A DNA stretch of 64,000 nucleotides from Dipodascopsis uninucleata var. uninucleata (GCA_030568195.1 JAJLTO010000015.1:248001-312000); one strand, 5' to 3'. Counted from the first letter of the stretch, positions 45,601-57,947 are shown. The notes: generated by a model from the sequence alone, not told the origin. A program made the numbers and translations.

Positions 45601-48600
45601 TATACTACTGCTACGGGCTAGATAAATGAATGATTCATCTACTGTCTATATTTTCCTTGTAGCAAGGTTCTAAGTGTAGAGAAGAAGGGTACGAAGAGCG
45701 GCATCTATAAACAATGAGACAAGTTGTCAAAACGAAACATAAGTAGTAAAACCCAGACATTCACATCCAGATTACAGCTTTGCATGTGATGTGTTGCGTA
45801 GTGATAATCGAATTTTACGGATTTCAGATCTCAGATCCCAATGTGATCATACTGGATTCTTTATAGATATCCTACAATGGAAAATAGGAAGTGCAACAGC
45901 AGCAATGGAGTGTGCACAGACGCGAATCCACGCTTAGCTGGCATTGGCGGCCATGCAAAAATATGAAGAACGTCATTGATCGTAGCGGTGCTGATGCTGC
46001 ACGGGACTATGTTGTGGATGCTGAAAATAGTGATCGTAAACGACGTAGAATTACATTCGTGCTCACTGAATCATGGTGCAGCCTGGGATGCGAAGCATGT
46101 AGCATATCCCAGAATAGAACTGTCGTATTTGACATGCTTGACAGCTCAAATCCCATTACTTCCGCAGAAGGCCTAGTGCGTTCAGAGAGGTTTGTGAATT
46201 ATGAGTAGAGATGAGATAGAAGTTTGCAGAAAGAGCTGAGAATGCGCAACACTGCCGAGACACAAGCAAATATCAGGATACCAGAAAGCGTTGTAGTTGA
46301 TCTGGACCATAGCTATCACACTCTGGTCAGAAATGACAGCAGGAAAGTTTTATATACTACGCAATACGATATATGTAGACACTGATACAGTCAGATGGTT
46401 ATAGCGCTGGCCGACGCAAATACTTGATTGCAGCGAGGATCTTTGCATCCTATGTAACTGAGCAGGGCTCTAGCGTTACAGAGATTAAGGTAGTACTGTC
46501 GTCAGGCGATCAGGACCGGCTCTGAGGTTGAGAGAGGTCTGACTGCCAGTGTAGGCAGCAGATAACAGGCTAGAGATCGAGCTCGATATGGGTCGTATCT
46601 AGCACTGAATTGTGAGCGATTAGGAATTTACAGAGCGTTATCGCAATGCGAGTGCAGTACACCAAGATTCCCTGAGAGCACAAACTACGTATTATTACGA
46701 CGTAAGGTAGCTACGAGAAAAAGAGATATAGTTCTCTTGTTTAGTTATTTTGGTGATCGCAATCGGAAACTCGTGATTTGCGATCTATAGCACACGATTA
46801 GTATACAGCGAATACTGCCAGACGGCCCTTGAGAAGGATATCGATGAATGTGACAGGAACGAGAACTTTTGCGAGCATAACTAATAATTCAGAGTTTCAG
46901 GAAAAATGCATACTACACATAAATGATTGTTCATAAGGGCAGAGTAATTTTAACGGATGATGTTTCTAGTACTGTGCATCGGCTTGTTTTCTTTTTTTAT
47001 AAAAAAATTTTCGTCCTAATATATTGATCCGATATATGACTTCAGATCAAGGACTAATATATCGAGATCTCATCGGTTACTCGATGTACTATTGCACTAT
47101 TCACTCATGCTTATGTCTGTTAAACAGTTATCCAAGCATAGCTGAACTGCACCTGCTGTCTACTGTGCCGGCGACAATCTGCAGATCATACGTATAGCTT
47201 GTTTCGCCTGATCCGATGGAATATTCAGGAACTCTTTTGTGAAATGAAAACAAAGTGAGTAGTTTAACCTTATAGAGTATACTCCCAGTGAAGCGAGCGG
47301 TGAATTTCTGCTGATGTCATCATAATGTCATAATACATATGGCTTTCAACAGCATCTATCAGGGATCTCTTGCAGAACACCCATACTCTCATTTATAAGG
47401 GAGACAAAGGAGAAAATTATGGCGTTCAAGTTAAATTAGCTGCAATACAACAGAAAATAGCATGATAGGACTAATAATATACAATATATATAGAGAGAGA
47501 TATAGATGCAGATGGTGTTGTATGACACAGTCGTATAGATGCTATATAGTAGCAGCTTGTTTGCATAAGTGATGAATTTGCTTATTAAATTGTGCATATA
47601 TATGTTATGTACATATATTTATTTATATATATTTGCATATTTGCTGTATTTTACGCATTTTACAACAAAGACGCCCAAATCAGTATACACACCCAAATCG
47701 ATATACTCAGAACGAAATCACTGACCGGCTAGCAAGCAGTAACGTCCATATGGTTGCTGTAGAAGTATCGTGATAGCCTGGAAGAAGTTAAGGCGCACAC
47801 GCGTCACATCTGACAGGCAGCTGGTCGCGATCGTTCTCTCCAAGCTACTCTCGCGATAACACCCTACCTTCCTAGGCACATGATGTCAATGTATCGTAGT
47901 AGATTAGCAAGTCGCAAGACAACTGTTCTCTTCTCACCTGCCCACGGAATAAGTCCAATGGTAACAGTAATATTCTCATTAGAGACCACCTGTGCAGCTG
48001 TAACTAGCTTCAAGTTGTGGAGATGTGACTGTGTGATCCGATAAGACTGGAAGTAGACATGATTCTCACAGTCATGCGAAGAGAGCGCAGGCACGACCTA
48101 GAGACTTTTTTCCAGACCGTTCCTACTAATATAGTTTACATAGAGCAATATTAGAATGGCAGTGTCACGTAACTCTTTGGAAGATTTATGCTATAAATCA
48201 GAGGTAGTGTTTAGTCAACTCTCGCTCTCAACCCCAGTCGAGCGTCCTGCCTCGGGCACTCCCTGTTCTACACACGTCTTTATACCTTCTAGTTTATGCG
48301 AGTACGCATAAGCCAGTGCATAGCGCGTTTTGTGCAAATTAAAAGTATAGACGATATTGTCTCACGTATATTATGTCAGGTTAGCATACATAGCGGTTGC
48401 GCTGTATCGGAGAAGAGTTGTAATTTTATAGATGAGCACATAAAATGTAGGATGTAACAGGGATGCTCTCTCCTATAGCATATATTTAGGTGCTAGATTA
48501 TTTATTCACTTCCTATCGTCTTAAAATGTTTGATTTATTGTTCAATATCTTTTGAATTACTCATTTAATCATCTTTCATTTATTTATATATATACTTGCT

Positions 48601-49599
48601 ATTATTCATTATCTGAGCTATGATAAACCTTTAAATTTCTAATGACCATAGCCATCGACATCATCAGAGCAACATTCCGTATTCTGTGTCATTTCATGGT
48701 GCAAAGAACTTTTTCCTGCCACTTTAAACCTGCTAGATATACCCATCCTAGCAGGCCATCGTTGCACTGGAAGGGACACAAGATCTAAAGCCAAGACAGC
48801 ATTAGATAGTTCTAGCACTGTCTCGGCCACAGCTATTCTCAGTGTCGTGACCGCTAGCTCCGTGAATCCATGCTATACCTCTACTTGACCAAGCACTCAT
48901 GTTGAAGCTATGGTTTGTGTGCCTCGAGGATCTGCTGGATACAAGCGGATCTCCACTGGCAAGCCAACGTATCTGGAGCTCGAAACTGAGATTTCAGCGC
49001 CATTATACGTGCCGATTGATGCCCAAACAGGAGGTAGTAGCCTTATTCGCAGCAGCAATAATTACACCACACTGGCCAAAAGAGAGCCCGCTAGAATGAA
49101 AGTCATGATTACTACTAGTATACGTATCGCGTGTATCCCAATCTTGTCTGCTAGCGATCAAGCATGAGCCTATGACGAAAAGCAGTGTACTAAAGACGAA
49201 TTGAGCAGAACATGATAGGAAGAGCCCAACAAATATGCGGATTCTGCGCAACTAATCGTCCATAATATCAAATATCATAAGAGCTGTACTTGCAATCTAT
49301 TGATTATTCCAGTGAGCTCCTTTCCCAATTGTAAGAGTTAGTGAAGAGAGGGTGCGTCTCCTTTTTCTGCGATGTACAAACCGTCTATTTTAGGGTTTAC
49401 ATATATGAAAGTATCTTCAATTAAACTCTAAATTTATAAAACAAATTAGTGCTATTTATCGGCCTTTGATTTAGCTTCGATAGTTTATATGTATGTTTAA
49501 GAGGTATGTTAGAGTTTGACCCAGTACTTTAGTTAGTTGTACTCCTGTAGTATGCGAGTACACTTTCTGTCTCATTTTCATTTTGTACTTACAAATTAG

Positions 49600-50470
49600 T
49601 CCATTAATATCATATTAAGGTTTTATTTCTTTTTTCCATTTCATTTCTTTTTATTTCTTTCTTTTTATGTATATCTCTTATTTCGGTTCCCTTCCTGTTT
49701 TCACTAATCCTCGAAGGTAGTATGGGTTGTACCTATCGCTAGACACATATATCAGTCCTGACAAAGTCGCTTTTATTTTTTTCTGTCTTCGTTTTCAATC
49801 GTCATTTCTTTCGTTTTCATTCATATAAGCTATACATATCTCAGCGTAATACTGCACGAAATCAAAATTCCTATAATTTACAAGGAGCAAGTACTGCACA
49901 GAGATATTCACGCCATAGGTAGTTAGTTGTATGTAAATATAGGTACACATCGACTATTTAAGCGCACTTCATTCTCTGTTCAGAACCTCATATATACTGT
50001 CGATACTGCCATCGATATTTATATTTATAAATAATCAAGTTATCATCTCGGATCTGTTATATATTGTGTATAGCTCTTGTATATAGATCCGAATTAATAT
50101 CTTAGTTTTGATACGTTGTAATTGTGCCAGGACTGTTTCCCTCCTCGGACACTATACTTGGTCCTTCCCTTTCTTCTCTTTTGTGGACTGCTTTCTGTCA
50201 AAGAGCAGTGGATGTGATTAATACTGCTGTATTCAGCTGATTAGACACTTTTGTGAGGTCTGAATAATTCAAGTTCTAATAGTGACTGTGTTGACCAAAG
50301 AGGTCTGGTACGTCTCGTCTGAACAGGCACTACTTATTTCATCATCACTATAGACAGTCAGCGGCTTCTTTTACCTCAAGCCGGCACGGAATTCTCATAT
50401 TCGTTTTCGCAACGTCTTTTTCGTTTATTTTGTTTATTTGATCGTTTTCACTATATTGTCTTATTCTCTC
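49600..50470 (+). promoter_or_regulatory. Pyrimidine-rich upstream region of the C2H2 gene
   Basis: Several T/CT-rich tracts (for example 49622-49690, 49770-49820 and 50400-50500) on the sense strand of the downstream zinc-finger gene. They suggest a long promoter and leader, as is common for fungal regulatory genes, with possible short upstream ORFs around 50626-50913. Confidence 0.35.
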
Positions 50471-50998
50471 CGTTCCCCTTCTCTGGAATTTCCCTATTAC
50501 AGGTGACTACGTCTATTTGTGGGTACTGCTGATCTGTTGTATATCAGGCGGTCACAAGTTGACAATTTAATTAGTATTATATGGTGCGTCTGATATCTTA
50601 GACAGATTCTACGAGCATATATAAGTTGCCTTGTTGCTTATTGGCACATCACAGGATTTGTAAGTGCCCTCGATACCTGAACTGGTTCTATACATATCTC
50701 GATTACTTCGCTCTACTTCTATTGAAATCTTCTTTCGTCCAAAGCAGCTGGAAGTCTTTCTTAGTAAGAGAGTACGTTAGTATATGGGTTTTAAGTATTC
50801 CCTCAGCTACTCTTATATGTCTGTTTTTCGTATATATAGATCGGAAGTTCTTGATATATGCTTATGTATATATTTATATATATGCATGTGTACTTTTATT
50901 TCAAGTTTTTTGAATTCATTTCAGAAGTTTTGACTGTTGGCAAGCGGGTTTGATATTTTGCTACCATCTATTATATCATTGAGCGAATCGTGTTAGTC

Positions 50999-52117
50999 AT
51001 GGATCATTGTGCTTCTATTCCTTTGCCACTTACTAGGAGACATCTGTCAGATTCTGACGTCAACCTAATACCTATGGCTTTACAACCTGGTCCAATATTG
51101 GGACATAAATTTTCAAAGGCTCCTCGATCATATTCACCAGCTTCTCTGGATATGTATCATCTGCATTCGACGTCAAATACGGGACAGTCTTCTGCTATAC
51201 CCTCTTCGACTCGTACTAGCACATCGTCGGCCTCTGGCTCCTCGACAGTGGCTTCTTCGCCGACATCTACTACATCTTATTATTCTTCTGCTCCTCTTCT
51301 TCCTCCAATTTCATCTATACTTCCTCGAGATATTGTATCTGGATCATTATCATCATCTACTGCCTCATCACATCAATCTTCAGTATCATTTCTCAAAGAT
51401 CGATCTCAATCTTGGTCAATTCAGTCTAGCTTTTCTCCTACTAGCGGTCCGTCTACACCAGGAGCTATTAATAGTATTCCTCATTCTCCTGCTTCATCTA
51501 CAATTGCTTCACTTGCATCATCGTCAACTGGTCCATCTTCTATCGGATCACCATACTCAAGTACATCAGATTTGGCTACATCAACTGCCTCTCCTGTTAC
51601 ATCACAATTGGATTTGCGAATGGCGCACGAGAGTCATGGCCACACTCTTCCTTACTCTCACCAATACCATAAAGGAGGGTCTCCTACTAGTCCTGGGATG
51701 CATGTTATGAATGTTCCTGTCAGCAGCATTTCTACTCCCTCTCCAACCTTACCAGCTTTATCTTCAACATTAACTACTCCTACAACAAAGAGTACATCTA
51801 ACTCATATGTCAAGTCGTCTCCATCCACGCATCAGAATTATTATCCGTATAACTATCCCATTAGTTCAGCGACAACTCCACCAGCGGTATCGTCATCCTC
51901 ATCGACTACATCATCGGCTACATCTACTCCTCAACCATTGGATCGTTATGTCTGTCCTGTCTGCAGTCGAGCTTTTAGTAGGCCAAGCAGTTTAAGAATT
52001 CATAGTCATTCGCATACTGGAGAAAAACCATTTGTATGCTCACATGCAGGGTGTGGGAAAGCTTTCAGCGTTAGATCAAATATGAAGAGGCATGAGAGAG
52101 GTTGCCATGCAATGTAA
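50999..52117 (+). CDS. C2H2 zinc-finger transcription factor (two fingers)
   Basis: 372 residues from the ATG at 50999; the frame is open slightly upstream without an ATG. Residues 1-315 are low-complexity, Ser/Thr/Pro-rich (about half Ser+Thr in places), probably disordered activation or regulatory sequence. Two C2H2 fingers end the protein: C-x2-C-x12-H-x3-H (CPVCSRAFSRPSSLRIHSHSH) and C-x4-C-x12-H-x4-H (CSHAGCGKAFSVRSNMKRH...), joined by the TGEKPF linker. The second, with a longer Cys spacing, is common in fungal factors. The finger pair resembles fungal stress and development regulators, but the target is unknown. Long AT-rich flanks on both sides suggest elaborate regulation. Confidence 0.85.
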   Translation: MDHCASIPLPLTRRHLSDSDVNLIPMALQPGPILGHKFSKAPRSYSPASLDMYHLHSTSNTGQSSAIPSSTRTSTSSASGSSTVASSPTSTTSYYSSAPLLPPISSILPRDIVSGSLSSSTASSHQSSVSFLKDRSQSWSIQSSFSPTSGPSTPGAINSIPHSPASSTIASLASSSTGPSSIGSPYSSTSDLATSTASPVTSQLDLRMAHESHGHTLPYSHQYHKGGSPTSPGMHVMNVPVSSISTPSPTLPALSSTLTTPTTKSTSNSYVKSSPSTHQNYYPYNYPISSATTPPAVSSSSSTTSSATSTPQPLDRYVCPVCSRAFSRPSSLRIHSHSHTGEKPFVCSHAGCGKAFSVRSNMKRHERGCHAM

Positions 52118-53599
52118 TAAAAAATCAAAAGCTATATGGGTCTTTTTTGAAGTTTTTAATTTTTTAAAATGTTTATGAGTAAAATTTAGCTTTATTTATT
52201 ATTTTGACAATTGATTTATGAATTTAGTTTATATATCCAAATGGCTTGTGAATTTTTTGGAAGTATTTTATATTCTATGGTCGTATTACTAGTTATTTTA
52301 TATATACTCTTGTTGTTATAGTATTAGTATGGGCGTTATTGTGATGATGAATTGGTAATATTTAGCTAAGATGGCTGCTTTGTTCGATATTTTATGTGAC
52401 AGAATGTGCGTATTTGTTTTTGTCTTGTTTTTGTCTTCATTTTACCATAATTTGGACTTATGTTTTGATGGATTTGGTATTCCAGTTGGTTAGCTGAAAA
52501 TACAAGAAAAACTGTCTTTTATATATATTACTTTTGGATTAATATTTTCGTCTACGTCGTGTTAACAGTTCATTTTGCAGTCTATGAGATTTTCGATATT
52601 GCTACTATATCTGTATATCTCTTGAAACCATTTGACAGTGTAATTTTATAGTAGCAATATTTACTCTATGGTATTTGTATCTGTTGATATCTATGCATAT
52701 ATTTATCATTTCCGATTCTCTCTAGATCTATCTCAATGGCTCCTTGAGGTTTACCTGTGTATCCAAAGCAGGTAGACACATACCTGTTTTCAATTTCTTA
52801 TAAAATTCTGAGCACTTTCGTTTTATCCTAATGATTGAGCATATTAAAATTACTAGTCTTTCTTAGTGCCACTTAATTTATATAATATTATATATATGAG
52901 TATAATCACTTACTAGGTTCACAGAGCTGAGAAATGAACTATGAGAAGTGATTGGTGAGTACTATGTTTTGAAGTAGACGAGCTGCTAATAAAGTTGTTC
53001 TTTCTTCAATAATATTTACACATAGAGACTATTTGAAATATCTATGGTCTGGATAAAGCTTCCATATTGGGAGATTAAAATATGCCTGTATTATTGGAAG
53101 TTCAAATAAATTGATGGAAATATCAATCGGTAGCAATGCTAGCATCTATTGGATTTTTTTATGAGAATGGTCGCTTAAAAGCGAGTTAAAAGATAATATA
53201 TATATTACTTCATCAGTTGCAGAACTGTTCGTAAAAAATAATTTTTAAAAGTTCGGTATAAGAGACGTTAGGAGTGGCAATAAGTGGACGCCTTCGTAAA
53301 TGAATCATTTAAATTGCAAGAGAAACTACAGAAGATTCCATAACGACATGTGAAATGCGATTATATAATAAAACATAAATAATGATCGAAAAGAAAATAC
53401 TGAACTCATCCTCTTCATCTTTATAGATATATAATTTTGCCGATAGATCATCATCATCATCATCATCATCAAAAGTATTCTAAACGTGAATCCTTTTAAA
53501 GTCCCTTTCTTTCTTAAATTTCGTCGATTTTCCTTCTCAGGCAATTTTTTCGCCTAGCTTCATATGACGCCCGTATATAATCCTAGATATTATTTTGAC
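52118..53599. other. Convergent intergenic region, no recognised gene
   Basis: About 1.5 kb, strongly AT-rich, between the 3' ends of the C2H2 and NUP53 genes. Contains an (ATC)8 microsatellite (53447-53470). The short minus ORF spanning it (53326-53544) merely translates the repeat as poly-Met. Confidence 0.55.
53447..53470. repeat. (ATC)8 microsatellite
   Basis: Eight perfect ATC units in non-coding DNA downstream of NUP53. Confidence 0.9.
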
Positions 53600-55341
53600 T
53601 TACAGGTCATCCCAGCCAAAAATAAACTCCTGCGCCTTCTTTGCCGTCCATCCCAACCAACCGGCGTCATGCTGTCGTTTCGATCCTGCAAGTGAATTAC
53701 CGTTTGTTGAAGTTTGAGAAGGTTTGTTTGAAGATGGATTTGAGTCACCTCCATGCGGAGAGAAGAACATCGATGCAATACCTCTCAGAGTACTTGATCC
53801 TCCAAGACCTTTCCGCTCTTTTTCTTTGAATATACCCTCTGGTCCATGTAGATCAATCCGTTTGCCAAGACTAGCTGGCATAGATGTAGTCCGCGACAAT
53901 TGAGTACCAGGCGAACCAATGTCGGAACCATTTCCAACGTAGGAATACGGTGATAATAAGTTATTTGTATTTGACGATACACCGATATTTGATAACGAAG
54001 GATAGCCTCCTTGTTGAGGCTTTAGACGCTTATTATCGATATTTTCATCGTCTCGCAGCATCGGATTTACATTCAAACTACCAGGAGTTCGCATATTCGT
54101 AGAAGATCCATTTTGTCCTCCTGGTGTAGCCATCGATCCAGTTCCAGATCTTCTGATACTACCAGTAGCAGGTGCACCGTATCCTCCAATTGATGAATTA
54201 CTTGGTATGCTCATTCCCTGTCCACTGGCGTTGGATGGTGCTGGCACACATCCAATTACATAGTCACCAACACTACCCAGAGGTCGTCCATTCTCTCCCA
54301 ATGCTCTATTTGCAGCAAGAGACGAAGTATACGTTATCTTTACCCAGTTTTTGCCAGTCTCTACTGGTAAAACAGACGAAGGTATAAACTCTCCAGTGGA
54401 ACTGCCTCTGGATCCCGAAGTGGGGGAGGCACCACTTAGGTGTTCCAGAATAGTTCCAAATCTCGAAAAATGTTCTACTACAACATGAGTTAATTCAGGT
54501 GGGAACCCGAAAATAATGACCGATGCAGGTTGTGACTGCTGTTGCGGCTGTTGTATTTGCTGGGAAGACTGCTGCTGGTCACCACTGTCTGACCTCATAG
54601 GAGTTGATGGTAACAAAGAGCTCATACTATTAGATGGACTACCACCAATCTGTAGCATTTCCTGGTCCACAGACTGCTCAGAAGGCAACGATGGAGTATT
54701 CGGCGCAACAGTTGTAGGTAACTGAAAAGCAAATGGTGACGCAGCACCAGAATCATATATAGAATCAGTTGGTGGAAGGTCCATAAGATCATCTGACCTC
54801 GCTGACGATGCTGATATGGAAACTGAGGTACGATTTCCATGAGGCTTCGGAGTTCCAAAAGAAGGACCTCCAAACTTGGATGAACCTCGTGTAGAAGAAA
54901 CTGGAGTAGCAGACATCGACGGAGCCTTCTGAGAAGATGATATCTGCGAATATGTTTGTGATGATGACAACGGTGATGGACGATCAGATAGGTATCCTGG
55001 TGCATTGTTTTTATATTTCATATGTGTCAGATGTGATGGCACGTATCGCTTTTCATTACCCATCGACATCCATGCAGGTGAAGGCGGAGGTTGGACGGAC
55101 CTTACTGGAGATGCTAGAAATGATTGTTGATATTGATTCGGACCGGATGTTGAAGTATTTATAGGCTGTTGTGAATATCTCAAGTCTAATGCAGACTGAG
55201 AGTGTCCGAGATTGGTATTGTATCCTCCAAACGAAGTATTTGCTTGATTAGGATTAAAAGGGCTACTGTTTGTGTTCAGTGGTTGTCCAAACATGGATGC
55301 TGGTTGTTGTTGTTGTTGTTGCCGTGGTTGTCCAAAGAGCG

Positions 55342-55402
<61 letters not shown>

Positions 55403-55600
55403 CTGTTGATTCTGTTGTCCAAAGAGACTTCCTGAATTAGGAGTCAAACTATTTCCGAAACTAGAGCCCAAAGACGATTGAGATGTCACTGGAGTCTGCT
55501 GAAATGGCGAGACTGTAGTTGGCTGTACCTGGCTGCTATTATTCGGAGTACCGAACGAGAAAGACGGTGCTTGTTGCTGTGTAGCTCCGAACAAACTCAT
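53600..55600 (-). CDS. NUP53: Nucleoporin Nup53/Nup59 (Nup35 family)
   Basis: Inner-ring nuclear pore protein. 666 residues from the ATG at 55600; the frame is open upstream only via a GTG. The N-terminal third has FG-type repeats (LFGQ, MFGQ, SFGTP) and a glutamine run of about 28 residues with one Asn. The MPPN/RRM_NUP35 domain (about 360-460) contains ASVIIFGFPPELTHVVVEHFSRFGTILEHL and GKNWVKITYTSSLAANRAL, interrupted by a Ser/Gly-rich insertion of about 30 residues. The end (GWLGWTAKKAQEFIFGWDDL) matches the C-terminal membrane-binding amphipathic helix of Nup35/Nup53 that closes with FGW. Overall longer than yeast Nup53 (475), through low-complexity linkers. Confidence 0.9.
55320..55412 (-). 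repeat. CAG/CAA repeat encoding polyglutamine in NUP53
   Basis: Imperfect trinucleotide repeat, CTG/TTG on the plus strand, encoding the Gln run and the shorter run just after it in the FG region. Likely length-variable between strains. Confidence 0.8.
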
Positions 55601-56209
55601 TTCATAAGCTGTATTTATTGACCTGCTAGCAATAGTATCTGACACTTAATTTCTATAGAAAATGGTTTCCTGACAAAGACTAGTGGTTCGATCCTTGTAA
55701 ATCAAAATATATTATCGAGTTCTTCGAAGTTGGGGTGACCTATTTAAGACAGATGTGCTTACAGAAAAAAATTTCTGTTTGTAAACAAAATGATGGCAAA
55801 GGCGCGCTTTCACTTTTCAGGCGTTGCACTTTCAAAACGTCAAATTTTTGGACAAGGATCTTCCATTCTTTAAACGCCTACACTAGACAAGATTGTATAC
55901 AGTACAAGAAATTTAACGACATGGCTTGATAAACTTTTTTTTTATAGATAAGACTTGTTTATGTATAAACTGGTAAAAATAGACACATATTATTTCTCAT
56001 AGATAGAGCTAAAACACAAATTTGAACCAGACTCCTCATTACTGTCATTACTGTCATAAAATATTTTTCTCTCTTTACACCTATATACTTAGTTATTCAT
56101 TTTCAAACTCATTCCCAAAACCCAAGAGGAAGTCGACAACTACATTTAAACACTCTAATTCGCAGCTCTGCTTAAGCAAAGTATAATCATCTCGACCTTA
56201 ATCCAAATA
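55601..56209. other. Intergenic, NUP53 promoter side
   Basis: About 610 bp upstream of NUP53 and downstream of the acidic orphan gene, both on the minus strand. A short plus ORF (55735-55929) has no recognisable content. Confidence 0.5.
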
Positions 56210-57241
56210 CTAAGCGTCAGATATTACAACTACTTGAAAGCCCTCAGGTCCATCGTCAGGATCCATCATGTAGTCAGAATTTAAGATATTAGCTGATGTT
56301 CTACTAGAAGGTGATGAAGCAAACGAATAATATTCGTTCTCATCACGCACGTAGTCGTTGTCATCATATTCGCCATCATATTCGCCATTGTTCGGCTCGA
56401 GAATCAAGTACTCAGATCCACTAGGTGCAATAGCTTGAGAGTCCAAATCATTGTCTGAATTTGCAATTTCGAGACTTGAGAGTGATTGATCTTCCTCATC
56501 TTCCTCTCCCATTAACATGGTACTTAACATGCCACCTCGTATATTTTCTTCAAGTCCAAGCCTTGAGGGTATTGGCTGTGGAAAATTGAAGTCACAAGAA
56601 GATATAGCAAGCGGATCAACATTGACAATGCTTGATTCAATTGTACTGCTACGTCTTCGCTTCGATCTGATGGTCTGTGAATAGTCATAGCTTTTTGCTC
56701 TCGTCCTTAAAATCCCCGTCCAATTATTTGCTCTCCTATCAGATTTTCTCTGCAAAGAGTCTACATTCTGGTTCTGATGATCTTTCCAGCCTGGCAAATA
56801 TTTCGCAGTACTTTCCGATAGAGACTGCCATATCTTCGAAAATTTATGACCATCTCTTGCCTCTGCATCCTTCAACTCGGTTTTTGGTATTTCTACTAGG
56901 GATTCGATGACAGAAGAATGGGCATCATCGTTTTCATCATCATCACGCCCCTCTAACTGAGACTCTTCCTCTCCTTGCACTTGTGCTAAGCTTAAATCAT
57001 TTCCGTGCCAGTATTGAGATTTTATAGCACTGCCCCTGAGGATATTTTCAGTAGAAGTAATATTCATTTCTTTCTTAAGCTGCGTTGCTTCACCTCTGTC
57101 TTTCCGTTTTCGCTTGTCTGCTGTGTTATTATCGCCTTCACTCAGACTGTTTCCGGGAGGCACAAAGTGTATCATCGGTGACAATATCGAATCCACGGCA
57201 CGACTAGATATCAGGTCTGGTAGGGATGCATCATCATCCAT
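56210..57241 (-). CDS. Acidic, largely disordered protein of unknown function
   Basis: A 343-residue single-exon ORF with a good ATG (MDDDASLPDLISSRAVDS). I do not recognise it. It is rich in Asp, Glu and Ser, with a basic patch KRKRKDRGEATQLKKE (about 43-58) and another at RSKRRRSS (about 192-199) that could be nuclear signals. A possible short folded segment is KFSKIWQSLSESTAKYLPGWKDH (about 132-154). The C-terminus has EYDGEYDDNDYVRDENEYY and ends GPEGFQVVVISDA, a hydrophobic tail after acidic sequence. Coding is credible because of length, lack of competing frames and the regular composition. It is divergent from the HSP20 gene. Confidence 0.65.
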   Translation of the reverse strand: MDDDASLPDLISSRAVDSILSPMIHFVPPGNSLSEGDNNTADKRKRKDRGEATQLKKEMNITSTENILRGSAIKSQYWHGNDLSLAQVQGEEESQLEGRDDDENDDAHSSVIESLVEIPKTELKDAEARDGHKFSKIWQSLSESTAKYLPGWKDHQNQNVDSLQRKSDRRANNWTGILRTRAKSYDYSQTIRSKRRRSSTIESSIVNVDPLAISSCDFNFPQPIPSRLGLEENIRGGMLSTMLMGEEDEEDQSLSSLEIANSDNDLDSQAIAPSGSEYLILEPNNGEYDGEYDDNDYVRDENEYYSFASSPSSRTSANILNSDYMMDPDDGPEGFQVVVISDA

Positions 57242-57947
57242 AGCTCTGCTATGCTATATGATAGCTAATAATTTTAGCTTGAATCACTGTCTTTACATCC
57301 AACCGATCGAGTCGGCCAGGAGTGTGGTTGTGTGCGTATTTCAGCGTCCTGCCTAATAGTTCCGCTATTCAATTGATCTCTCCTATGGAAAATTCTCTAT
57401 GTTGGCCCTGTAATACGTCTCTGTCTTCTCGGTATAATTAACACTGTTCAAAGTAGTAGCTGCATCGATCGAGCCTCTCGTTGCCTATTATCCTGCTTCT
57501 CGGTCTCTTTCTTCACCATTTGGCTCACTTGATCTGAATGAGACTGTGGAAAATTAAGAGGACCGAGCATACGGGGGTAAGGTTTTCCCATGATGAGCAT
57601 CGCGATCTGTAACAGAATTGAGTTAATTGTGGCCACTAGAGAGCATGCACAGCCATATGTGTCGGAAATAACGTTTCTGATGACAGGTATAAGAATTTTC
57701 CGCAAGATTTGCCACTTGTTACAATATATTGTGGCTTGTAGTACTTAGGGCACAACCTTAAAGTCGGCTGTGGCAACATATGACGTTGGCGCTTACGTGG
57801 ACTTCAAATTGAACCGCACAAAATATCTACCTACATAAATAGAGCAAAAAGTCGCTTTTGCTATAGATCATATTACTATATTTTACAATATTAAAGCAAA
57901 TACTCTCTATTTAAGACTATTTTCTTGGTAGGATATTATTATAAGTT
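57242..57947. promoter_or_regulatory. Divergent promoter region, with a possible small ORF
   Basis: 706 bp between the acidic orphan gene and the HSP20 gene. On the minus strand, a TGTTACAG acceptor precedes a short frame (about 57605-57448) encoding MGKPYPRMLGPLNFPQSH and a charged tail. This could be a small unrecognised protein whose first exon lies upstream, or chance. No clear heat-shock element array (nGAAn repeats) was identified by eye. Confidence 0.3.

Larger units (their letters stand above)
38045..50998. other. 12.9 kb gene-poor interval (RPS30 to C2H2 factor)
   Basis: I recognise no gene in this stretch. ORFs rarely exceed 100 codons and their translations lack known motifs. The sequence alternates between AT-rich blocks (15/60 G+C at 40081-40140) and GC-richer blocks (33/60 at 45121-45180, 36/60 at 46501-46560), with many CG, AGC/GCT and TAG/CTA words. 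The texture resembles the FET3-FTR1 island. From about 49600 onwards it becomes T-rich promoter/leader DNA of the zinc-finger gene. No long tandem repeat, terminal repeat or tRNA-type B box was seen. Candidates: unannotated non-coding RNA, decayed mobile DNA, or a centromere-like structural region. Confidence 0.45.

Noticed and set aside
45891-46208. 105-codon plus ORF in the gene-poor interval
   Set aside because: No domain, biased composition only, and an overlapping ORF in another frame of similar quality.
38045-50998. LTR elements, other virus-derived elements or DNA transposons in the gene-poor interval
   Set aside because: I saw no terminal repeats, reverse transcriptase, integrase or transposase-like translation on either strand. 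Highly decayed remains cannot be excluded by eye.
55684-55695. GGTTCGATCC, similar to a tRNA B box
   Set aside because: The flanking bases do not form a T-stem and no A box or acceptor stem lies at the right distance.
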